From: Taeniopygia guttata
Lineage: Eukaryota > Chordata > Aves > Passeriformes > Estrildidae
NCBI RefSeq assembly: GCF_048771995.1
Contig: NC_133027.1
Location: forward strand, 64,293,501-64,357,500
DNA: 64,000 bases
Direction of reading: 5' to 3'
A program made the translations under genes and the position numbers. Positions 50,593 through 63,195 of the stretch are shown piece after piece (position 1 is the stretch's first letter; every line of letters starts with the position of its first letter). The notes under the pieces are model-generated. The model ran no database searches. It had not been told where the DNA came from and was given only the letters and a program-made list of their open reading frames with translations.

Positions 50593-52936
50593 CTAAAAGG
50601 AAAAAAAAATTAGAAAGTTATTAGGAATCCTGTAAATCCTTTGCACTGTTCTGGCACGTTCTCAGTTCTTTAGGAATGTCACAGCACTTCATAAGTCCCA
50701 GTAGCCTGGAGATGCACGTCTACAGAATAATCTAGGATTTTAGTCTTGAACAAAGAGCCTCTGCACCTCTGCATTTGAAGGGAAGAGAACAGAAGTTACA
50801 ATCTTGTTACATTCTATACATAAATATAAGGAGCCAATCTTAAAATATGACAGATGTGGAAAGGTAAGGAAGAGGAGAGTTGGTTGTTTTAAGGAATGAG
50901 TTTAAGCTGCCACAGAATCAGAGCAACTCACTAACATCTTTGCAGCTTTCCATCTATGGCCTCAATTAAAATGGAACATCTGCCTTTAAATTTCTTTCTG
51001 GGATACGTGGTAGGTTTGGTTTCTTAAACCACACCACAGCTTTCTACATATGCTGGGAAGATACTGCTGACACGTATTGCTGGTTACAGACACACATGGT
51101 GTCTGAAAGGACAGCAACTCCTGCATACCTGCTACTGAAAGCAGAACTGATCCAAACTATGCAAGTGACCGAAGGCAGTCAACATTTTTGCCATTCAAAA
51201 TGATCCTGAGAATCTACTACACTGCCAAACCTCTCTGGGGCACCTCTTTGCCGTCAAACGCAGCAATTTGCACCAATGTGTACCAATGCCTTGCAACAGT
51301 TTAGCCATATGTGGCACAGCATTCGGCAGCACTACAGTCACACACAACACTACCTGGCTGCAAAGTGGCCAAGGTTGACAATTGCAGACACTTGAACAGT
51401 TGTTTTATGGCCTATCCTGTGCAAGATAGCACCAACACAATGAACACATTTAGATGCTGAAGTCCGTAAGCGAAAACTGGCACTGAGGTAAGCACAAGAA
51501 ACTGGGCATCACAGACAAAGCAAAGCATCAAATGCAGCTTCCACGAGGGCCAACAATGCAGCCTGGAACAAAAGCCACTGAGAGCTTCTGGAGCTGAGCA
51601 CTAGCTAAAAAGGGCTCAGTGAGTATTTTACGAAACTGGGACTTCTGCACTAGTATGAAAGTGGAGTTAAAAAATAGACATTTGAATGTGTCACAAACTC
51701 TTCCTAAGAGAAAAGCTTCCTCTCCCTTTTTTTTTTTTGAGTTAAAATAGGTAAGGGTGACGTAGTTCCACTTCCTGACCCCTTATGATTTACACAAGAG
51801 GCAAAAAAACCTTTGCAGCAGAGCCTGATTTTTAGATCCAAAATTAACATGCAAAAAAAAAAAAAATTCCTTTTAACATGCAAAACTGAGCAAGCTTAAT
51901 TATCAGTATGGTTTCTGGGCAAAGCCCCAGGCGAACCACAAGTTCATCCCTAGTGCATGGTAACAGCAGCACTGCAGCAGGTATCAGCTGCAGACCGACA
52001 GGTGACACTGACACTGGACGTGCTGCCATGGGACCACCGCTGCAAAGGGCAGGGCAGCAAGGCTGAACAGCTGCAACTCCACAAACTTCCGGATGTTGTT
52101 GGACTCTGCACTAAACAGATCAAGTCAGCAAGGAAAATATAACCCATCTCTTAGAAAGCTTACTCTCCTTTTATTTGTCAGACTGCCAGTTTTGATATTG
52201 GTCATCACAACGGCATAATTATCTTCTATTTAAAGACGCTCTTCTCACTTTAAATGCTCCTTTTTTTTTTTTTTTTACCTGCAGGTCTTTAAATTCATGA
52301 TGATTTCTAATTATTTTCATACATGCACATCATCAATATAAACAGCATTATTTAAAATAAAAAAAGTTAAATTCTACATAATTAGGCAAGACTTTTGAGA
52401 CCATAGAAGCGTGGTTGACTGAGCAAGGAGTAGGGATACTCGGTATTTCAAAACTTAAATATTTGCTTTGTACTGTAGATGCTCAACACACCGACTATCA
52501 AAAGTGCACGCCAGCTATTAGACTCTGGTACTCCTGACGCCAATACACTGCTGCAAGGCAGTATGTGGTACGGAAATTAAATTTCTCCTTATTTGGCAGA
52601 AGCGCGCCGAACGCTGCGAGCACACACACGCACAGACGCATCCGTCACCCGCGGCGCCGACCTGTCCCCTTGCAGGCACTGATGGCCCCTGCGCCCGACC
52701 GCGCTGGGAGTCAGAGCGCGGCTCCCTTCCCACATCCCGGCGGGATGCGGCTCCCGCCGCCGCCTGCGCAGGGAGCACCGGGAAGCGGCCTCGCCCGGGC
52801 GAGCGGCAGCCGCACCCGCTGCCCGGGCAGCGCCCCTGCCCCAGCGCGGACGGAGGGAGGGAGGGAGGGACGGACGGTCGGACGGAGGGACGGACGGACG
52901 GCTGTCCCCGACCCGCTCCCGCCCGCCGGCACTCAC
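50593..52936 (-). other. ABRACL: ABRACL first intron
   Basis: About 2.3 kb between the inferred non-coding exon and the first coding exon. The distal part is AT-rich with T and A runs (about 51728-51739 and 52261-52276). The part from about 52600 upward lies in the promoter CpG island. Confidence 0.75.
52847..52911 (+). repeat. GGAG/GGAC tetranucleotide repeat with canonical G4 at 52855-52869
   Basis: The tract mixes GGAG and GGAC units. Four GGG runs with single-A loops at 52855-52869 form a textbook G-quadruplex motif on the template strand, about 70 nt inside ABRACL intron 1. Confidence 0.9.
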
Positions 52937-53105
52937 CCGCTGCCGCTGCTGTGGCCGCTCGGAGCCGGCGGAGCCGCGGGGCAGCGGCGGGCGGGGCCGA
53001 GGGCCGGCGAGGGGCGGGCGGAGGTGGTTCTGCCCCCGCCGGGCCGCGCCGCCTCACCGCGCGGAGCTCCGCCGCCCCGGGGCGGCGCTCCCGGCCATCT
53101 TGGCT
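52937..53105 (-). other. ABRACL: Inferred ABRACL non-coding exon 1
   Basis: A strong donor (GCGG|GTGAGT, minus strand, with GT at 52936-52935) lies in the CpG island and would splice to the acceptor just before the coding ATG. The upstream limit is a guess placed at the YY1-like element, since such elements often sit near start sites. Confidence 0.5.
53094..53101 (-). promoter_or_regulatory. ABRACL: YY1-like element
   Basis: CAAGATGGCC on the minus strand matches the AAGATGGC core of YY1 sites found just downstream of start sites in many TATA-less promoters. It suggests initiation near 53100-53130. Binding is inferred. Confidence 0.55.
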
Positions 53106-55055
53106 CCGTGCGGGCGGGATGCTGCTGCACCGCCCTGCCGGGACCCCTCTGCCCGTGCCCTGCCGTGGGTGAATTCTTCCCGCGGCACGGGCGTTACTGA
53201 GTTTGCCAGGTAAAATGCCTTCCAAGGCCAGCCCTTCAGCAGCTGCCCCTCTTCCTGTGGGTGAGCTTTCTGTAATTTACCGTCTTGCTTCCTTCACTCT
53301 CCATCCATGGCCCGAATGCCCCATCTCCGGTGGCTTCCCCGGGTGATATCATGCCACATGCCACATTCCTTAGGCCCTCCACATTTATTTTCTCCTAGAA
53401 AACTAGTTCTTCCAAAGCAAATGAACGAGCTAAGTTAACATCATTTACCGTCGATAAAATTGCGATGCAGTGTATCTGTGTTTCCATTCAGCCCCCATAT
53501 CCTCGCACCCTACCCTGCAGAAAGAATGCAACTTATTTTTTTGTCTTGTTTCATGGCATTCACTGCTTCTCTTGTCTCTCTTCACCTCATAGCAGCGTTT
53601 ACGTCCTCTTTCAAGGAGTCAGGCATTTAAGCTGAGAGCTGCATTACCTCCTACAAAGCAATGAAGCTGGCGCCAGCCCCCAGGGTCAAGGTTCGTACCA
53701 AGGCTCTCCCAAAAATTCTCACTGCCTCAGCTGAAGGCATTGCCGTTGCCAGCTGTCTCTCCCACCTCCTCACCAGGCATGACTGCCCCTAAAGCACAGT
53801 TGACAAAAGAAACTATTTCCAGACCTTGCGATTCACAGTGCGCTAGTTTCTGAAGGTGAGGCTCAGATTCTTTCTCAGACTGTGAGCTGTGCCCGTGGGG
53901 GCTGGTCCCCTTTTACATTCTCCCATCCCAGGTGTGAGTAGGAATAAATAGGTGATGGCACCTCAAACCACTACAGCAAGCTCTGCTGGGGCTCAAACCT
54001 GCAGCTAGCTAAATTGATTTGCAAGGGATATTTTGGATGGTGTTTTCATGAAAAGATTAACTTTTCCACTGAATAATCACTATTTATCAATCAGTTACAG
54101 AATCTTTGGTAGTAAAAAAACCCCCAAAACCGTACTGCTTTCTGGTTTCAATATGCTATCAAGATATTTTGCATCAGTAAGGGGTGCTCTTTGTGGAAAA
54201 AAAAAAAAAAAGCCTTGATATTAAGGAAAACAAGATTAAAAGGGCTACATTCCAAAGTTGCTAAGAAAATAAATGAAATTTTAATCTATCTGAATTGAAT
54301 CAAAAGACATTGAAAATTCCCAGGAGAATGTAGTATCTGAAGAGCACTGATGCTCTGTGCATACGATGCCATATGTGTGTACTGCTTTTCTAAGGTCTTT
54401 GTTATACTGGCTGACAAAATGCTAAATGCTACAGTAAAAAAGGGTACTTTTTAAGGTAGATCTGAGATAAAGGTTTTAAAAGTGAATCTGATAGTATGTT
54501 ACCAAATACATCAAAGATTCCAGTTATTTAGCACTATAGAATAAAAAAGAACAAAATCTTCTGATTTTGTTGTTAACTACATGCTTTCAGTTGCACATAA
54601 TCTAGATTTCTTAATCAGCAAAAAAACTCATTACATTTGCACAAATAATGTAGGCCTTTGCACAATGTGATTGTTATTATGGATAATTTGTTTGATCGAG
54701 TAATAGTTTGTGCCTTTCAGACTAAAGGCATTATTATTTTTATGCTGATAATGAAATCTCTGTTAAAAAATTCTTTTCAGTTTTGACTCATAGACCCTAA
54801 TTTATAAAAAACATTAACTATATATCTGAGAAAGATGCAGAAAATTCCGTAATTCCACATCTTATTTTCTTTTAACATATTTTTTTGAGTAAGTCTAATA
54901 TATTTATTTTTATTCTGTCTTTTGAAAAGGAAGTGTTATTTCCTAGGGATTTGTCTCCAGGCATGAGGAGATTATTGAAACACTTTTGTTACTATTTCTT
55001 TCATGGCCCTTCCTGGTCATGTAATGTTAAAATAGGTTAATAAGAAGTCAAAACC

Positions 55056-55086
55056 ATCTGTTACCATGACAATTAAGGTAACAGAT
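55056..55086. repeat. Perfect 10-bp inverted repeat with 11-base spacer
   Basis: The arms ATCTGTTACC (55056-55065) and GGTAACAGAT (55077-55086) are exact complements, so the site could form a hairpin in DNA or RNA. Confidence 0.85.
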
Positions 55087-58000
55087 ACTGCCAAAGTCAA
55101 AAATTAGCTGGGCAGCATCAGAACTCAGTGACTGATTATGTCATTACAGGGGCAGCAGCAGTGAGCAGGAAACATGATAATTATGGAGATGGTGATTTCC
55201 CATCACTCTGTTTCCACAAATTGATGCTGTCTTAAAAATGAAAGAAGTGCAAAATTGTCCTTCACAAGCTCACAGGACAGACATGGAAATATTGCTCATA
55301 CATATTTCATATAACTGGTGAAGGTCATCATCAGACTCATCATTCATTATGCATTTTAGCTGTGTGAGTGCTCCCTAAAATTCATGAGATTCTGCCTTAA
55401 AACAGACTATTCTGATTTGACCTTCCTTGGCATCTCACTTCATTGTTACTGTCCCCCCAGATGCCCATGAAGGCAGCCAAACAGAGGAATTATGCACGAT
55501 GTAAAAAACATCACTTGAGAGCAACACAGTAGACATAGTGCATCTGATCAAATCATCAATTTAACTGGACATTTTGCCTCCAGCAGGGACCAAGAGAAGG
55601 CATTTGGAAAACACTGCAATCAATGAAAACTATCGGTTTTTCTCCTGGCTCCTGGCACTTACTGGAGCAAGTAATTATTCTATCTTCTCCTTCCTCCACC
55701 ACAGTCCCTAATTTAATCTCATATAAAGATTAATGTGTCTCCATGTTGCTGATCCTTATTGTTTCTCTTTATAAATTTTCAAACAATTCTGTGTTAGTTT
55801 CTGGGACTGCAGTAGCAGAACACTCAGTATTATTCAGCGTGTAGGTATAGTATATACAAAAGATGTAAGAATGCTTTCTGTTTTGTTGTCACTCCCAATA
55901 ATAAAAATTCCCAACATTTTAGTTCACTTTTTAAAAATATCTAAGTGCTATGCACAATGGTTTCAAAAACTATTTCCAAAGTGGTGGTAATTAATTGTTC
56001 TGTTACAGATAATTAGGATTACTCTCCCCCCACTACTTTATTTTCCATTTTTCAGTACCATCAGGTATTTACTGTGTAATTTAAAATAGGATCACACAAA
56101 TTTCTTCACCTCTTTTCCCATGTCAGCTTTGAACAGCACAGAAGGTCCAAACAGAAATGGTATTAAGAGCACACTTGTAATTAGTAACCTCTCTTGGTTA
56201 TGACTATCAGTTGACTACCAGCTTTACCTCTTTGTCTCCTTCTACCTTTCAGCTGTTCATTGATTCTGAATGGATTCTGAATAGCTTCTCACCCCATGAG
56301 AAATTAGCTTTATAAAAGTACTTAATGTTTAGAGTAAACACATGGTAAACATATTTGTTGTTACAGGTTTCTCCAGAGACAGGTGTGTAACACCATTAGG
56401 GCCAAGCCTGAAAAATTTAAGGGAAAGTTATAATGTCATTTGCTAGATAATGGCCATTTGTATTGTTTTCCAGCATATATTAACTAGACAGTCTCACTTT
56501 ACTAGTGTATGTTGATAACCCATGCTGTTCTTGTTTTGTATAATAATGTTATTTTTAATTTTTGTTGTATTATATGTGCTTATGTGCAGGCAGGCATATG
56601 CATCACATGTGCATACACAGTATTTTCTGTTGAGATCCTCCCCAGCTAAAAACCGTTAGAACTGACACCATGATTGCAGATTTCACTGCTAGATGAGATA
56701 ATCTTAACAGCCTTCTTACATAATCCAGGTCTTACTTTCATTTTGCAACACTTTTTTTTTGACATGTTGATTTACTAGAGACATCAATTCCTGTTGCATG
56801 TGCCTGTGTCCCATCCCCTCGCTTTAACACCAGTAACTTGTACCTGTTCAAAGTGCCATATTCTCCTTACTATCTCCAAAGCTGGATGGAAACTGTGGTG
56901 CTGTGATTCAAATAGGAGTGTACGGATGTGTCTTGTCTTAGCCCAGCCCCATCAGGTATCTGTGCCATCGACCTGCCCTGAGTCACTTCTCACCATGGGT
57001 GTTGCACCCATTGCATGGGTGTGCGGTAGGGTTATGACTCAAAAGCCACATCAGCCCAGGCTAAAATAGGTCTTAAAAGTCTTCATATGATTTAAAGATT
57101 TCAAGTGGTAGAGGACCTACTACATTCCTTATTCCTGTGGACTTTGTAACCCCACAGAAAAGGTAAGATATCTGTTTCTAGAACATGACAGGGTACAATG
57201 AGAAATTAAAATTCAAGTCAAGGCTGTTATGCAAAGCTGAGGGGAATAAGTAGTATTCAGAAAGTATGGATATTGGGGCAGTCAGAAGAATGGCCATATT
57301 TTTTGATTCAAGCCAATCAATGAGGAAAACAACACTCCATATCCAAAGCATCTTCATAGTTTTTGGTCCAATAACTGTTTTCCTTGACCACTCTCTCTGT
57401 CTTAAGTCAGCAATTGTTTCAAGGGAGAAATTAATTTAGCCAAATGAAAAGCATAGTGATGCTCTGGAAAACTTTCCATGAATTTGCATGTAGAGCCACA
57501 TTGAAAAATATTAATTCTATGGGTTCTTAGCTTTAATTTTCATATAATGACCAAAAAAGACCAAACCAAAATAGAACAATAGGAAAAAAAACCCAACACT
57601 TTCTCTCTTTTTACTTTCTCAATGAGTTGAAAAAGTAACTTAGCAAACCATAAACATTTCTTTTAATGTAAAAGAAAATATGCCAGACCAGCCTCAGAAC
57701 AAGAGACTACAAATACAAACATAATGACTGCTGATAGTGTTGGTTCTTGAATGAGCACTTCAGTTGTGGTAGATGGAATGATTCACTTAAGCTCACTGAT
57801 GTCTGTCCAGGAGAGAGGACTTATTTCAGGAATGGCCTCAGTGCATCACAGCCTCCTTATTATTCACTAGGTCTCTCAAACAATATAATGCTGCTGCTTC
57901 CTAAATTTAGCATGTAAATCTTTACTACAGTGGAATAAAAAAGAGGAGTATTTAAATTCTTGAAGTAAATCACTGAAATTACTTGCTCCACCCCTCAGCC

Positions 58001-58170
58001 AAGAGTAAACTTCTGCATGAAATAACAGAAAGATGCTGTATCAATACAAGCTAAAAGACAAGGCTCATAACATTAGTTATACAGCAAACCATGTGTCTGA
58101 GGGCAGTTACTTGAAAACTGTAAGATTGACCCCAAAGCCTTTCTCAACAGGCACAAAGTCAAAATTATCT

Positions 58171-58189
58171 GGGGTGGGGGGGTGTGGGG
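58171..58189 (+). repeat. G-rich patch, G-quadruplex motif
   Basis: ggggtgggggggtgtgggg offers four G runs of three or more with short loops in otherwise AT-rich sequence. Confidence 0.6.
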
Positions 58190-60037
58190 TGTGATGCTTT
58201 TCTGCACAAAAGGATGTGAAGGAAAGAGGATATGCTTGAATATTTTGAGGGAGCTGTGCATCAAACAGTGTTTGGAGACAGTTTGCAAAGAGAAAAAAAA
58301 AAAGTATAAATAGCTGATTTTATATAATGTGTTTTAGGTTGTTCTTTGTTATAAGAGCTGAATATTTGAGAGAGAGCCACATGAAGACTAAATACTTCCT
58401 CATATTCCTGGTGTCAAAAAATCTCATGTGGCAAGAAAACAGCAGCACATCTCCCGACCTCCAGACAGCATGGGAGCAGTTGAATCATTCAGACCTTCTG
58501 TCCTCTTGTTTGGTATGCATCATGAAAAAAAAATCACCTCCCTTTCTCCTTTCCCTCTACATATATACATACACATACCGATATTTTGGGGAGTTTTTCA
58601 GAAAACCAAAAATACAGGCTTTCCATAAATGATGTCCAATAATGGCAGCGGAGATGACAGTTACAATAATATGGAATTACTATTCACATTCATATCAAAT
58701 ATAGTTGTAGATGTAATATCTTTATTTTTTGGTTTCATATAAATTTCCTCCCTAAAGCTCAGGCATTTATCATGAGTCATGGCAGAAGTATATCAAATCT
58801 TTTCCTGAAGGAAATCTTATGGAAATGGAACTGTGGATTTGCATTTGTCAGAATGCATTTACTTAGCATATGAAATTGTGTCATGGCAGAAGTTGTCATA
58901 GTAATTTTGTTTTAATTGGTGAAATGTCAAGACCTGCTGACCATGCAATCATGGCTCACAGAAGTTTACAGTTGGCTAAAAACAGGGAAGAAAATGTTCT
59001 TTATCACTGGATTCATGACATTTAATGATCACTTAATTCAAGATTCTTGTTCATAGGGATTTTTAAGGATCAATTTTGTCTGTAATTTTGCTTATCTGCA
59101 TTCCAGGTTCTTAGCTGAAAAACAGTACTTATGGCGCATATCACACCATTTGAATCTGATAATATTTGCAATTTCACTGAATTTATGTTATATTTTGAAG
59201 TCACATACAGAAACACTTGATTGTTTCCTGCATAGAGTAAGATCTGTATACAAACTGCCTTTTAGGAATTCTTTTTTGGCTTCAAGAAACAATGCCAGCA
59301 CTGAAATCCAAATGAGGTTCAAATTCACATATCATCAAATTTTATTAATTTCACTGGCACTGCAGCCACAAGTCATTTGATCCCAAATAATTTGATTTCC
59401 TGCTGTGTGAAACTGCAAGAGGGAACAACGATCAGACTCCCAGCATAGTTTCCCATGGAACACTGGCAATGGTGTCACATACTGACCTAATAGCCTAGGA
59501 GGATTTCTGTGATGGTGAAGAAGGTTAAACTGTGTGTTAATTTCAGAGAGGAGATAAATATCTACCAGGAAGTACTATGAGAATATCAGATTAATTTGCG
59601 CTTTTATCTATGCCACATGGTTTGATTACAAATGGGACAATTTTCCTCTGCATCTAACACCTAAGTTTTATTAATTTCTCATCTGCAAAGTGAATTGCAA
59701 TTGAATATCCCAAGCTTCTGGGATAAGTCTTACCCTTTCTTATTTTTCCTTGAGGAAATTATGTCCAAGGATCTCTGACACATAGCAGAAGCTTAGATTT
59801 AAAAATACAGTTAAGAAAAATATATGACCATCCCTTTGGTTTATAGTTATCCTATGTGATTGTGTTACATGTACATGAATAATATTGGCCTCTGAAGGTA
59901 TTTTGATGTCTAATTTTGAAGCCAATATTACTTGTGCTGTCATACAAATAACACAGATGGATCCCACTTATTTTATGTTTACTGAAAGAAGCACAAAAGC
60001 TGTCTTGCATACAGGCAAGTGTTTTCTCTGTGAACAG

Positions 60038-60310
60038 TTACAGAATATTCTCAATGCACTTCCTCTGAATCCAAGCCTTCCTTAAATAAGTTTGCACCAA
60101 CTTGTTCTTACAGTTTCCTGCCTCCTCTTTTCACAATGCATCATTCAAAAAAGCAAAGCTTTTCCACTAAGTGCATCATCACTATGTAGTGTGTTAGGAA
60201 CCAACATATTACTCCATTGTAAACAGTTAATCTCCATTTAAATTTTAATGGAATCTTATAAAACAATATTAGAGGACATAAAAGTAGCTTCTGTTGGTCT
60301 GCAAATTTGG
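60038..60310. repeat. Diverged direct repeat, copy A
   Basis: The best-conserved core (about 60100-60215: ttgttcttac, gtttcctgc, ttcaaaaaagca, gtgcat, tagtgt) aligns almost without gaps to copy B at about 60861-60970. Weaker similarity extends on both sides. It may be an old local duplication or two copies of an unidentified dispersed repeat. Confidence 0.6.
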
Positions 60311-60483
60311 CAGAAATTATGAGGGTGAGGAGCGGGCTGATGGTTGCACAATTTGTGTACCTATTGCTGCTCTAAAATCCAGAAATAACTGTAATTACAG
60401 TGCTAACAGGAAACAAATTGGAGGGGTAGTTTTTTTTTTCTTCAAGCAATCAATTGTATCACAGACCAAGCAAAGTAAATCAG

Positions 60484-60506
60484 TGTTAACTAATAATTAG
60501 TTAACA
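60484..60506. repeat. Near-perfect palindrome with clustered GTTAAC motifs
   Basis: Two 11-base arms flank a single A (TGTTAACTAAT, then A, then ATTAGTTAACA). The motif cagtgttaac occurs at 60481 and 60505, with a variant at 60522. The cluster lies between the two diverged direct repeats. Confidence 0.8.
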
Positions 60507-60789
60507 GTGTTAACAAATGTTCAGTATTAACCACTTGCATATAGCAAATAGTCATCAAAAAAATTTTGGTACATTGGTTAACTGGTTACTTCAGATCAAA
60601 ATGTTTCCGTCACAGAGGCAAGCAGAAGGCTTGAGACTAGCATCTCACACCAGAAGAAATGGAGGCATTGTTTTGTTTACTCCCTTTCTGAGGAATACAT
60701 ATCCTTTATTTCATTACTGGGAAATAGAGCTTGTATGTGTTCCCAAGTTAAAACTGACTGCACAGGCTATTTTTCTCACGGGTCAGATG

Positions 60790-61060
60790 TGAGGAAACAG
60801 AACCATTTCACTTCCTTCATAATCTCTATATAAAGAGAAGAGGAAAATAGGACCAGACCTATTGTTCTTACCGTTTCCTGCATCCTTTTCCACTATGCCT
60901 CGTTCAAAAAAGCAGTGGTTTGCACTTTGAGTGCATGATCTTGATTTAGTGTATTTGGATACTAATAATACATATATATGACTTTTCCAGTACATTGACA
61001 ATATCAGAAAAGCCCTTACCGATAAAAAGGTTGTATGTGAAAGGTAGCTTCTGAGTTTGT
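60790..61060. repeat. Diverged direct repeat, copy B
   Basis: Partner of copy A, offset by about 760 bp in the same orientation. It shares the core blocks and, further on, a gtagcttctg stretch (aaaagtagcttctg versus aaaggtagcttctg). Confidence 0.6.
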
Positions 61061-61274
61061 GGGAGGGGGTTTCATGTAAATATTATAGCTCTGCATTAAA
61101 AGTGTTCTCTTTCTTTCAAGTTAATAAGATCAAACTACACAAATAAATAATCTGACAAAAAATCTCAATAAACTATTTTTAGGTTTCCTTTTCTCAGCTG
61201 TTTTTTCTAAGTCTTCAGTCAATTGAGTGGCTAGAGTAGTATGATCAAATATAAACAAGAGAAAGGTTTTGAGT

Positions 61275-61390
61275 TATAGAATCATAGAAGCATTTAGGTT
61301 GAAAAAGACCTCTAAGTTCATCGAGTCCATCATTGCAAAACACATTTGGTGCACTCTTGGCCACCCTAGTCCCAGGTTTTTTACCAGGGC
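61275..61390 (-). mobile_element. CR1-like LINE 3' fragment
   Basis: The run tatagaatcatagaagcatt, then taggttgaaaaagacctcta and agttcatcgagtccatcatt, matches the reverse complement of a bird CR1 3' end, starting with the characteristic ATTCTATG-type terminal octamers. The element is truncated, as is usual for CR1, and moderately diverged. Confidence 0.8.
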
Positions 61391-62859
61391 TGCAACTCTT
61401 ATTGAAATGGACTGGGAAGTGAACAATTTCTGTTCTCACTCTGTAGATGAGCTGTAGATGGAGATGTGGGGAAGCAAGCATGAGCCCACTGTGTGCTCCT
61501 GGCAAGCCCTGCTTTGCTCCCCAGTGCTATTCCTCCTATCTCTATGACATCCTCTACAAATTAATTGCAGGGATCGTGCCTGAGGCTTGCCCTCACTGTC
61601 TCTCAGCCATTTGGAATACACCTATAAAAAGAAGCACTACCCAGGTATTTCCCATGAAGAAAACTAGTACATCAGTCCATGGGTCAGAAAGAGGACAAGG
61701 AGGCTGAGACAGTCTGCAACCTTTTTGTTCCTGTTCAGGCTACAAGATCTAAGCTGCTACTTTAGCCAGGTAGCAACAGTGCTTAGGTTCTTGCAAAGAA
61801 TGAGCACTGCTTTTTATTGCAACTGGGTTTTGATCTACTGGGGAGCACAGGAGAGATAAGAATTTAGGACACAGCCCATCAGTCAGAGAGGTGACTGCAT
61901 ATTCTAGTAGCTTCCTGATTTAATTTTTTTCTATATGAGAGTCAAAACCGCTCTAAGCCTAAAAGAAAAGGCACATGGAAGAGTAATGATGTAAAGTGTT
62001 GCTTTTCTTCACTTTTTATTTCATATTCCAGTATAAGAGAGATATGTGCTTCATGCACTCAAGAGTATTCTCTCTTCTCTGTCAAAGACATAAATTCTGG
62101 AAAATTACTTTGGTGGAAAACACACACAAGTTGACAGTTCAATGAAAAAATGTTTGGATAGCAAAAGATGCAATCATCTCTCTGTATTTATGCACACATA
62201 GCCATTCCATCCTGCCAGTCTATAACACACTCATTTTATGATTAATTTAAAGAACTGTAAGATCTGAACTTTTTTTTCCCTAAAGGAACAGAAAGAAATA
62301 AAGCACTTGGCAATGATTCCACTTAAACTCAGAAAGTTGTAGCACTATGTAGGCTTAGCCCAAATTCTACCAAATATAGCCCCGCTAAAATGACTGGAAC
62401 AGAACATGATGTTTCAAAAATAAAGAGATTGCATTTATTTAGAACACTTGAATGTGTGTTAATTAAGTGTATTTCCACTCTCCTCAAATCATGGATTTAG
62501 TTCAAATAACTTTTATTGATTTTACATTACAGGACTGTCATTAGCATTTGCTAACTGAGTCAAGTTTCAATGGTAATAGCTTTTCATCAGAAATTATTTA
62601 TACACTGACAGGAAAACTACATTCTTCTCTGATATCTTGAGATTCTCAATGCAAACAGAAGTTTCAGTTCTGTGTATATTTTATGTATTTTACTATCAAA
62701 TTCAAAAAATGGGGTCTGTGAGTGGTTTCTGTGCCATACAATGAAAATGCTACTGTATTTTGAAATCAAGGTCTGCTGTCAAGTATAGTGAGGTAAGTAC
62801 AAGTTATGCTCGTCAATGTGATAGAATTATCCTAGATTTTGTAACAATACAGGTGAGCT

Positions 62860-63195
62860 GGGGATGTGTAGGTGAGGTCAATGATCAAAGGAGATGGGGG
62901 TTTGGCAGTGGGGGTCTGGGTCAGCTGCTGGAAGGGCAGCCACAGCCAGGCCCAACCTTATCCCAAGGCAGCTGCTTTCATTCCAGGTTCTGTTGCAGGG
63001 CCTGCCCAGAGCTGCAGTCCCTCTGCATTGCTGCTGTGCGTGTCCCTGGCTGTGGGCTGCTGGTGCAGACCACACAGTCCTGCCCACTGCCCGGGCTAGG
63101 GCCGCAGCATGGGGCTTTTGCCAGCAAAGGGGGCCACTGCCTGTCTTGTGATCATGCATGGATCCCAGCTTCCCTTGCTAATCCCTCACAATAAA
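62860..63195. other. GC-rich block in AT-rich DNA, origin unknown
   Basis: About 335 bp with much higher GC than both flanks, ending in cacaataaaagtgg with a plus-strand AATAAA at about 63190. An open frame of 144 codons (62760-63194) covers it but shows no recognisable homology. It may be a fragment of a mobile element or a terminal exon of an unknown transcript. Confidence 0.35.

Larger units (their letters stand above)
52600..53200. promoter_or_regulatory. ABRACL: CpG island and promoter of ABRACL
   Basis: A sharply bounded GC- and CpG-rich block of about 600 bp. It includes GC boxes (ggcggggcc near 52990 and ggggcgggc near 53011), no TATA box, and a YY1-like element near 53094-53101. Open frames through the island on both strands are artefacts of GC content. 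Confidence 0.85.

Noticed and set aside
52518-53225. Frames of up to 235 codons over the ABRACL CpG island
   Set aside because: The same GC effect. The real coding start of ABRACL is downstream at 50586 with full homology.
60484-60506. CRISPR-like or integron-like repeat structure from the repeated cagtgttaac units
   Set aside because: Only two to three short copies with irregular spacing, in a vertebrate genome context.
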